Shown here in pieces: positions 58,339 through 64,000 of a stretch of 64,000 nt of DNA. The DNA is from Streptococcus sp. (GTDB taxonomy: Bacteria; Bacillota; Bacilli; Lactobacillales; Streptococcaceae). Location of the stretch: the NCBI RefSeq assembly GCF_030825805.1, contig NZ_JAPJPF010000001.1, positions 48,307 through 112,306 on the forward strand, read 5' to 3'. The translations under genes and the position numbers were made by a program. Under the pieces are notes generated by a model. That model was not told the DNA's origin, searched no databases, and saw nothing but the letters and a program-made list of their open reading frames with translations. Every line of letters starts with the position of its first letter. Within the stretch, counting starts at the first letter, position 1.

Positions 58339-59604
58339 TTATCTTGCCGTTTCGCAACTCTGACGAATTAGCTCCAAACACTTGTCTAGATCTACATCTC
58401 TCTCAAAATGGTCGGGACTCCATGGAACCTCTATATCCGGCTCCACACCTTGATCCGTCATTCCTTTCCCTTGATCTACGCATAGACAACGAGAAGTAGG
58501 AAACATCAATTGATAATCGCCATAATCAACGGTACAACAATTGGAATAGTCTAAAATTCCGAGAGTTGGTCTACCTACCACCGTTACCTTCTTAAACTGC
58601 TTCATCATCTGAACAAAGTTATCCCCAGATGAACCGCAATAGATATCTGATAAGACAAAGATCCGTTCAGGATAGTGGCCACCTTTAACCTCTGGGAAGA
58701 ATTCCTCGCTTTCTTGCTGATACGGTACAAATCCCTTTCCCCGATGGCGGAGCAAATCTTCTTTCATATCTCCAAGCAGTTTAATGGTTTCAGGACTAAT
58801 TTCTTCCTGCTGCATCCAGTCCTCAAAGTCTTTCAAGCGCAGATCAACATTACGTTCCGTATAGAGAATTTCCATGCCATCATCGTCCCAGTCAAGCGAA
58901 TCATAGCCCTGATCCTTCTCTAAGCCTAGATGTAATAGAGGGAAATATAAAGAATCTGTCCCTCCGCCGTTCTGTCGGACATCAATGAGAAGAAACTTGA
59001 CCTCCGTCATCATGGGTAAACACTCTTGATATACCCGACTAATAGCTCCTTCATCCATAAAATTATCCAGACGAAGATAAAGAATCTCGTCGTCTAATCG
59101 TTTCCAAAAAATCTGATCTTGGATTGGTTCTCGACTGGGTACTACTTCAATGGTCTTTTCTACCCCTTCTCGAAGCAGGGTGACCCTTGTGGACTGAGAG
59201 ACCAAATCCGCCCATTCTCGGTAGTGTCTTTCAGGGGTCTTACTGATAAAATAGTCCTTATGGAGAGACGCTACCCGCTCCAAGTCACTTCCATCCAGAC
59301 CTAGGATCTGATCCCCTGCTTGGAGTCCCGTGTCTTCATTCGCCTTTTCAACATAAAGTTGATGGTCCATTACGCGTAAGAGAAAGCCTTTCTGCCTAGC
59401 TTTTTTATTCTGAAAGGAGATATGGCCAATAATTCCAAAACTAGCTAGGTAGGATCTGACTTGATAGAGAAAGGCATCATCCGTCATATCATCTGTCATT
59501 TTTTCTCGAAAAGGCTCTGGATCGCATCCTTTTCGGTCTTTGATGGTAGATGAATCGTGAGTCATAATGGAGACGACATCTTCAAAAATAGCTCTTTTTC
59601 TCAT
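58339..59604 (-). CDS. S41 family peptidase with PDZ domain
   Basis: A 421-residue protein with no signal peptide or membrane segment, unlike exported CtpA proteases. A PDZ-like region lies near residues 75-125 (LYVEKANEDTGLQAGDQILGLDG). The S41 core follows: ILYLRLDNFMDEG, LLIDVRQNGGGTDSLYF near 210, and the nucleophile loop IYCGSSGDNFVQMMK near 325, with Ser in the usual GSSGD-like context. VVGRPTLG follows, consistent with the family. Its substrate is unknown. The gene stands alone, and its promoter carries a perfect CiaR-type repeat, suggesting an envelope-stress role. Confidence 0.88.
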   Translation of the reverse strand: MRKRAIFEDVVSIMTHDSSTIKDRKGCDPEPFREKMTDDMTDDAFLYQVRSYLASFGIIGHISFQNKKARQKGFLLRVMDHQLYVEKANEDTGLQAGDQILGLDGSDLERVASLHKDYFISKTPERHYREWADLVSQSTRVTLLREGVEKTIEVVPSREPIQDQIFWKRLDDEILYLRLDNFMDEGAISRVYQECLPMMTEVKFLLIDVRQNGGGTDSLYFPLLHLGLEKDQGYDSLDWDDDGMEILYTERNVDLRLKDFEDWMQQEEISPETIKLLGDMKEDLLRHRGKGFVPYQQESEEFFPEVKGGHYPERIFVLSDIYCGSSGDNFVQMMKQFKKVTVVGRPTLGILDYSNCCTVDYGDYQLMFPTSRCLCVDQGKGMTDQGVEPDIEVPWSPDHFERDVDLDKCLELIRQSCETAR

Positions 59605-59631
59605 ACAGGACTCCTTAAATTTTTTAGAAAT

Positions 59632-59663
59632 AGTATACCACTTTTCCTTAAAAAGTTCTTAAA
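59632..59663 (-). promoter_or_regulatory. CiaR-type direct repeat and promoter of the S41 peptidase gene
   Basis: The minus strand reads TTTAAG-AACTT-TTTAAG, a perfect match to the CiaR box TTTAAG-N5-TTTAAG. After 9 bp follows TATACT as -10 (59632-59637). This spacing is that of CiaR-activated promoters in pneumococcus, where the repeat replaces the -35. Confidence 0.8.
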
Positions 59664-59675
59664 AGCCTAAAAAGA

Positions 59676-59848
59676 GGCTGGGACAAAAGTCCTAGCCTCT
59701 CAATTGTCTTTGCATTGTCGAGCAAGACGCAGTGGTTGAGTGGGCTCTACTACGCTGATTTTATCAGCTTTTATAGCCCTACTCAACTGTGCGGAGGTGG
59801 GACGACGAAATCGAATTCTAACGAATTACCGATATCTGTCCCACTCTC
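59676..59848 (-). repeat. Dispersed three-hairpin intergenic repeat, copy B
   Basis: The same 173-bp element as at 19871-20043, same orientation. Its end is 2 bp after the DUF4956 stop codon. Read on the minus strand, its last hairpin (AGGCTAGGAC...GTCC.AGCCT) is followed by CTTTTT, so it terminates the VTC-DUF4956 operon. In hairpin 1, a CGATATC arm here replaces CAATTTC of copy A, keeping one mismatch against GAAATCG in each case. Confidence 0.85.
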
Positions 59849-59850
59849 TT

Positions 59851-60534
59851 CTATAAGTTCTTTCTTTTCTTAGCCTTCTTAGTCAAGGATAAATCGCAAT
59901 GATAAATTTCTTCTGTTAGGAGGGTCGTCATTGCAAAATCGTCAACTTCTGGTCTCAGATCCACTTCATAATCCAAGGTAAGCTGTTCCCCATTTTGGCT
60001 TGTATTAACCGAAATCAAGTCGACTTCTGTACAATTGCGTTCCAATAAATGGCTAATCCTATCCGCAATCCTAGCCTGATTTTCTAGCTCAATCGTCAGG
60101 TGACGGCGCCGTTGGTGGTCGGTCTTACTTTGCTTGGTTTCGAGCAAGAGCCAGATAGCTAACAGAAAGGCCGTGAACAAAACTGCCAATAAGAGGTAGC
60201 CCGACCCCGCTGCTAAACCAATAATCATGGCTAGGAAAATCGCGATCAATTCTCTCGAGCCGCTGGTAGCGGAACGAAATCGAATCAAGCTAAAGGTCCC
60301 TGCTACTGCGATCGAGGTCCCCAGACTCCCATTCACCAGGAAAATCACCAGGGTCATCATGCAGGGAAGCAAGGTGAGACTGACGATAAATTCACGCGTA
60401 TAGAGAGTACGGTATTTATAGGTCCAAGACAAGGCCATCCCGAGCACCAGGCTGACCAGCAAGGCTAGCATCAGGCGCACCGGATCTACGGTTGTCGTAG
60501 CGTTATTAAAAATAGAATCAAATAGATTAGACAT
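59851..60534 (-). CDS. DUF4956 membrane protein
   Basis: A start at ATG 60534 (AGGTG upstream) gives 227 residues; the start lies inside the end of the VTC gene, with an 8-bp overlap. Membrane segments are at about residues 20-38, 48-68, 72-90 and 100-130. The conserved GTSIAVAGTFSLIRFRSATSGSRELIAIFLAMIIGLAAG (read as two blocks) is the family core, with the invariant RFRS. A cytosolic domain of about 85 residues closes it. DUF4956 genes are usually next to VTC-domain genes; the pair is thought to make or move a polyanion, but the function is not proven. Confidence 0.85.
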   Translation of the reverse strand: MSNLFDSIFNNATTTVDPVRLMLALLVSLVLGMALSWTYKYRTLYTREFIVSLTLLPCMMTLVIFLVNGSLGTSIAVAGTFSLIRFRSATSGSRELIAIFLAMIIGLAAGSGYLLLAVLFTAFLLAIWLLLETKQSKTDHQRRRHLTIELENQARIADRISHLLERNCTEVDLISVNTSQNGEQLTLDYEVDLRPEVDDFAMTTLLTEEIYHCDLSLTKKAKKRKNL

Positions 60535-61306
60535 AGGCAGCACCTGTCCTTTCTTGAATTGGCGTTGGTGCGTAGTCTAAGCCTTGTGACTTATGGTAGG
60601 CACAACTGTATTTCGAAAATTTCTGTTTGACCAGTCCGTACTTATCCAGAATGTCCTTCAGCCACTGAGGTTCTTCACCTGGGGCCTTGATTTCCATAAT
60701 GATGGTATTTTCTTCTAACAAAGACTCTCCAGCTTTCCCACGGAGGAGATTGACCTGCTGATCACGATAGACCAAGTTTTGATCCAGGGTGACCCGAATC
60801 TTATTGTAAGGATAGCCTTGGATACTCTTCTTTTCTTTTAAGGACAAACGATCATAATGGATGTACATCTGGGGCTGTAGTCGGTTATCATAGCGCTGGC
60901 ACAAAGCTTGGATTTCTTGCACCAAATCCAGATCCTGAATGGTCTGATCCACTAGTCCATCCGTCATGAGGCGGGTGATGGAGGAAGGGTTCGAGACCAG
61001 GCGGAACTTATGACCAATTCCTTCTGCATCCTTTGATTTTACTTCTAGAAAAGCCGGACTCTCCACTGTTGGATGCTCCACATAGGTCCGCATCCGGATC
61101 TTTTCACGACGGTTCTGTTTAGCAAGAGCATCTTGGATCACATCAAAGTCTTCGGTATCAAAATAGATATTCGAAATCGTGGAGATGGGATAATCGTCTT
61201 CAACAACATATTTCTTCAAATCTTTCAATAAATCATCCAAGTCTTCTTTATTCACCACATATTTGGTTTCAATCCGCTTGAAGCTTGTCTCTACCGTTTT
61301 TTTCAT
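60527..61306 (-). CDS. VTC-domain protein, polyphosphate polymerase-like
   Basis: A 259-residue soluble protein of the CYTH/VTC superfamily. The basic residues that line the VTC4 tunnel have visible counterparts: FKRIETKYVV at the start, NIYFDTEDFD, REKIRMRTY near 85-93, PAFLEVKSKD near 105, GHKFRLV, NKIRVTLDQNLVYRD near 175, and the closing IMEIKAPGEEP near 215 with KQKFSKYSCAY. In yeast the VTC domain makes polyphosphate from ATP; bacterial members are annotated as polyphosphate polymerase-like but few are tested. It is operonic with DUF4956 and divergent from the beta-helix lipoprotein gene. Confidence 0.87.
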   Translation of the reverse strand: MKKTVETSFKRIETKYVVNKEDLDDLLKDLKKYVVEDDYPISTISNIYFDTEDFDVIQDALAKQNRREKIRMRTYVEHPTVESPAFLEVKSKDAEGIGHKFRLVSNPSSITRLMTDGLVDQTIQDLDLVQEIQALCQRYDNRLQPQMYIHYDRLSLKEKKSIQGYPYNKIRVTLDQNLVYRDQQVNLLRGKAGESLLEENTIIMEIKAPGEEPQWLKDILDKYGLVKQKFSKYSCAYHKSQGLDYAPTPIQERTGAAYV

Positions 61307-61406
61307 GTTTTTCTCCTTTTGTTCAATAAAAAGTTATCATTTTCTTTATCGTTTTTGTTGCAAAGCCACAAGTCGCTTTACTTGTTCCTTAGTTTAGTTG
61401 CCTTTT

Positions 61407-61499
61407 CTTAAGCTTTCATTAAGCCAAACTTAAAGAAAACTAAAGTTAAGGTTCCTTTCAGAAAAACTTCAGGAAACTTTCAGCTAGCAACTTTAGACT
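61407..61499. promoter_or_regulatory. Divergent regulatory region with CiaR-like and phased direct repeats
   Basis: CTTAAG-CTTTC-ATTAAG (61407-61423) fits the relaxed CiaR box NTTAAG-N5-WTTAAG. Downstream, TTCAG occurs at 61457, 61468 and 61479, exactly 11 bp apart, the spacing of OmpR-type regulator sites. These repeats overlap the -35 region of a TAGACT -10 (61494-61499) for the plus-strand gene. A TAAACT lies 10 bp beyond the CiaR-like site toward the VTC gene. Confidence 0.55.
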
Positions 61500-61532
61500 A
61501 GGAGCATATCAAGGGAACGAGAGGAAAAGCTC

Positions 61533-62783
61533 ATGAAATCAAACAAATGGAAATTCTTATTAACGGGGGCCGCAACCCTCACCTTACTGACAGCTTGTAC
61601 CCAGGCGTCATCACAATCAGCTACAAAAAGCAATACTGCACAAACAACCGCTACTTCTACTTCAAAAAATAAAACAAACAATTCCAACTATTTTACAGAT
61701 AAGGACAAGGACACCTCTTATGATGAAAGTACAGCCTCTACTGTCAAACTGTCTGGATCTTCTGCAAGTGTATCAGGTGACGGCGTAGCTGTATCTGGAT
61801 CAACTGTGACCATCTCAAAGGCTGGAACCTATGTCATCTCTGGTGAATCCGATGGAGTTCAAATCAAGGTCGAAGCGGGTGACTCAGATGATGTTCACAT
61901 CGTCTTGAAAGGCGTTACCATGACCAACACCAACGCGCCAATTTCTGCTACGAAAGCAGGGCATGTCTACCTCACTCTAGCAGACGGCACGACCAATACC
62001 TTGTCTGATTCAAGTTCAAACAATGATGAAGATGCCGACGCAGTGATCTTCTCTAAGGGCGACCTCACCATCAATGGTTCAGGTACGCTCAACATTGACG
62101 CTAAGAAGAACAACGGTATCAAAGCCAATGACACTCTCCATATCACAGGTGGAACCTATAAGATCACGGCTGTTGGAGATGCCTTCAACGTCAATGATGA
62201 ACTCAATATCACTGGTACGACCATGACCATCGATGCAGATGAAGATGCAGTCAAGGTGGATAACGATGAAGATACATCTGTCGGAACCATGTATCTGTCT
62301 GACAATACCATGACCATTTCAGCTGGGGACGATGGCATCCATGCTTCTGGTGATCTAGTCATCGATAGCGGAACTTACAAGGTGACCGAGTCTGTCGAAG
62401 GCCTTGAAGGAAAATCAATCACCATTAACGGTGGAGATATCACCATCTACGCAAGCGATGACGGTGTCAATGCGGCCAATGCCAATGCCAACCAAGATGA
62501 AATTTTCTTCACCATGAATGGTGGAACCCTCAACGTTGAAGTTGGGCAAGGCGATACCGATCCAATCGACTCTAACGGCAATGTCACTGTGACTGGAGGA
62601 ACCATCAATTTGACGGGGCAATCCGGCTTTGACTTTGATGGAACAGCTACCTACACAGGCGGAGATATCTATATCAACGGTGAAAAACAAACAGAAATTG
62701 TCAACTCCATGCCTGGAGGCGGTGGGGCTCCCGGAGGTGGCGGACCTCAAGGCGGTGGACCTGGCAAGCCTGGTGGACGCTAA
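61533..62783 (+). CDS. Cthe_2159-type beta-helix lipoprotein (DUF4353-like)
   Basis: A 416-residue exported lipoprotein, lipobox LTAC with Cys near 21. After a Ser/Thr-rich linker, residues 60-375 form repeated beta-helix coils with DDG/DDA-type turns (GVQIKVEAGDSDDVHIVLKG, NEDADAVIFSKGDLTI, AGDDGIHASGDLVI), the acidic pattern of Cthe_2159-like proteins that bind calcium and polysaccharides. The end is a Gly/Pro-rich tail (PGGGGAPGGGGPQGGG). These proteins often sit beside VTC or CotH genes. It may bind acidic polymers at the cell surface; no activity is assigned. Confidence 0.85.
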   Translation: MKSNKWKFLLTGAATLTLLTACTQASSQSATKSNTAQTTATSTSKNKTNNSNYFTDKDKDTSYDESTASTVKLSGSSASVSGDGVAVSGSTVTISKAGTYVISGESDGVQIKVEAGDSDDVHIVLKGVTMTNTNAPISATKAGHVYLTLADGTTNTLSDSSSNNDEDADAVIFSKGDLTINGSGTLNIDAKKNNGIKANDTLHITGGTYKITAVGDAFNVNDELNITGTTMTIDADEDAVKVDNDEDTSVGTMYLSDNTMTISAGDDGIHASGDLVIDSGTYKVTESVEGLEGKSITINGGDITIYASDDGVNAANANANQDEIFFTMNGGTLNVEVGQGDTDPIDSNGNVTVTGGTINLTGQSGFDFDGTATYTGGDIYINGEKQTEIVNSMPGGGGAPGGGGPQGGGPGKPGGR

Positions 62784-62875
62784 GTCCTTCTTCCAAGGCC
62801 ACTAACTGAAGCACACAAGAGTTATTAAAAGATGACTCCCTCGCTTCAAATGAGATCACAAGGAGCTGACCCTTA

Positions 62876-62930
62876 CAGGAGAGAAAGCTTGTATGAATAC
62901 CTACTTCGTACAAGCTCTCTCCTGTTTTTT
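62876..62930 (+). terminator. Terminator of the beta-helix lipoprotein gene
   Basis: CAGGAGAG/CTCTCCTG plus inner GCTTGTA/TACAAGC arms, ending in TTTTTT, about 93 bp after the stop. The stretch between shows no gene. Confidence 0.85.
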
Positions 62931-62954
62931 CGTGCTTTCCAAGCTTTTATAGTG

Positions 62955-62960
62955 TACAAT
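62955..62960 (+). promoter_or_regulatory. Candidate -10 of the DUF4947-type lipoprotein gene
   Basis: TACAAT lies 37 bp before the ATG; no convincing -35 is present. Confidence 0.4.
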
Positions 62961-62997
62961 AGAAGAAATAGCGCTCTATGATTAGAAAGGGATTTAT

Positions 62998-63666
62998 ATG
63001 ATGTCTAAAAAAATTACTCTCCTTGCAACGCTCTTTTTGAGTCTTTTCTTCTTGACAGCCTGTATGTCTGATTTTCAATCATATTTCAAACCGGAAGAAA
63101 CGAGCTCTCGTGCCTCTTCTAAAAAACAAGAGAAAAGTGAAAAAGAAGCCTCATCGTCAAAAAAATCATCTAAAGCTAGCTCTTCCAAAAAAGAGAAGAA
63201 AGAGTCTGAGACAGAAACCAGCTCTAGTAAAAAAATGGAGGAGCTCCCTGCCAATGCTAGCGAAGCTCCAACAGACAAGATCTATGCAACAGGCGATTCT
63301 GTCGTTTACTATAGAAAAGATGGCGATACATTAGAAGCCGCAACACCGGATTACGAAGGCTATACTAAAAAATTTGTTCAAAAAATTCTTGGGGAACCTG
63401 AAAATGTCCTTAACGACCCAAAGTATCTGGTCGAAACCTTCTCAGAAAAGGAACGGGAAAACCTCGTGAAACTCTATCAAGAGGGACACTTAACAGATGA
63501 ACAGCTTCGTGCTTTTTGGGCTGGTGCGATCGATATCGCTCAAGCCACTAGGTTCGGTCAAACGTACACGGTTTATATCTACAAACAGGGCCAAGTACAG
63601 CTGGTCTTCAAAGAAGATAACCTTATCTACATCACTCCAAATCCAGAAGTGCTTTATTTTAACTAA
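62998..63666 (+). CDS. DUF4947-type lipoprotein
   Basis: A 222-residue lipoprotein with lipobox LTAC (Cys near 22; the start may be the first or second of two adjacent ATGs, AAAGGG precedes both). A long Lys/Ser/Glu linker (residues 38-80) is followed by a compact domain: IYATGDSVVYYRKDGDTLEA, YTKKFVQKILGEPENVL and GQTYTVYIYKQGQVQLVF. The pattern fits the DUF4947 family of streptococci; its function is unknown. It is a single gene between two terminators. Confidence 0.78.
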   Translation: MMSKKITLLATLFLSLFFLTACMSDFQSYFKPEETSSRASSKKQEKSEKEASSSKKSSKASSSKKEKKESETETSSSKKMEELPANASEAPTDKIYATGDSVVYYRKDGDTLEAATPDYEGYTKKFVQKILGEPENVLNDPKYLVETFSEKERENLVKLYQEGHLTDEQLRAFWAGAIDIAQATRFGQTYTVYIYKQGQVQLVFKEDNLIYITPNPEVLYFN

Positions 63667-63669
63667 GAA

Positions 63670-63701
63670 AAAGCCCTCTTCTCTATTGAGAAGAGGGCTT
63701 T
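63670..63701. terminator. Bidirectional terminator at the right end
   Basis: A 14-bp perfect stem AAAGCCCTCTTCTC with its inverse around a 4-base loop, just after the lipoprotein stop and before the converging membrane-protein gene. Confidence 0.9.
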
Positions 63702-63731
63702 GTTTCACATGAAACTTTAGATAGAGGAAGC

Positions 63732-64000
63732 TTAGTCTTCTTCCATCTTTTGAGGTTGATAGGCCATCATTCCTAGACCAATACACAAGCCCAAAACTAG
63801 GGTAAGGAAGGTGACTTGCCCACCTATCTGACCAGATAAGGAAATGGTTTCCCTTAATCCCGATACGGTATAACTCATTGGCAACAGTGGGTGAATAGTT
63901 TGGAAGAAACGATTGGTGAGGGCAAGCGGATAAGTCCCTGCACTAGAAGCCAGTTGAAGGAGCAAGAGAATCAAAGAGATAAATGCTCCGACCTTGTTGT
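63732..64000 (-). CDS. YhgE/Pip-type membrane protein, carboxyl end only
   Basis: The frame is open across the right edge, so only the last 89 residues are seen. They contain a membrane segment (ISLILLLLQLASSAGTYPL), the family motif TIHPLLPMSYTVSGLRE, and a last membrane segment (VTFLTLVLGLCIGLGMM) before a short polar end. This matches the carboxyl domain of YhgE/Pip proteins, including phage infection protein homologues and the ESAT-6-like secretion protein EsaA relatives. The function is not settled; the assignment rests on this end alone. Confidence 0.75.
   Translation of the reverse strand, partial: NKVGAFISLILLLLQLASSAGTYPLALTNRFFQTIHPLLPMSYTVSGLRETISLSGQIGGQVTFLTLVLGLCIGLGMMAYQPQKMEED

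Noticed and set aside
1-64000. CRISPR arrays, tRNA or rRNA genes, prophage or complete insertion sequences
   Set aside because: I looked for regularly spaced repeats, cloverleaf ends, transposase motifs and phage genes and found none.

Overview
The window is chromosomal DNA of an oral (viridans, mitis/sanguinis-group) Streptococcus. The evidence is a pneumococcal-type cpsABCD/wchA capsule head, a ComX-type cin-box in front of cinA-recA, the hexA/hexB-type mutS and mutL genes, a malXCD/malAR maltodextrin locus, a dltXABCD operon and typical streptococcal lipoproteins. I could not fix the species. No rRNA, tRNA, CRISPR array, prophage or complete insertion sequence is visible.

Layout. (1) 1-1469: amino end of a secreted GH25 muramidase, cut by the left edge. 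(2) 1614-17066, all on the minus strand: a capsule or receptor-type polysaccharide operon. It runs cpsA-B-C-D, wchA, wchF, a GT4 transferase, a Stealth-type hexose-1-phosphotransferase, a GT2 transferase, a broken wzy-like remnant, an intact wzy-like gene, wzx, glf and a Gtf3/galactofuranosyltransferase-like gene. The contents predict a Rha- and Galf-containing, phosphodiester-linked surface polysaccharide. (3) 17204-24426: lipoproteins, cardiolipin synthase, folC and the ireB-ruvX-DUF1292 operon. (4) 24610-36861: information-processing genes (spxA, recA, cinA, tag, ruvA, mutL, mutS, argR, argS), interrupted by a plus-strand LytTR/DUF3021 pair. (5) 37028-50450: a small unknown gene, nrdI and a membrane protein, then the maltodextrin regulon. 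In that regulon glgP-malQ and malXCD diverge from a 473-bp region carrying two promoters and LacI-type operators; malA, malR and pulA follow. (6) 50485-58192: yitT, aspS, a small membrane protein, a cluster of DnaA boxes and dltXABCD. (7) 58339-62783: an S41 peptidase gene whose promoter carries a perfect CiaR direct repeat, then a VTC-domain (polyphosphate polymerase-like) / DUF4956 operon divergent from a secreted Cthe_2159-type beta-helix lipoprotein. (8) 62998-64000: a DUF4947-type lipoprotein and the carboxyl end of a YhgE/Pip-type membrane protein cut by the right edge.

How it works together. Many genes concern the cell envelope: capsule assembly, D-alanylation of teichoic acids, cardiolipin, muramidase and lipoproteins. 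The maltodextrin genes bind and import maltodextrins (MalXCD), cut branch points (PulA) and convert the chains to glucose and glucose-1-phosphate (MalQ, GlgP), with MalR as the local repressor.

Most interesting items: the VTC/DUF4956/beta-helix cluster with phased direct repeats and a CiaR-like site in its divergent promoter region; the CiaR-type promoter of the S41 peptidase; a 173-bp three-hairpin repeat present twice at about 96% identity, each time directly behind a minus-strand stop codon and ending in an intrinsic terminator; and a convergent pair of perfect DnaA boxes beside dltD.
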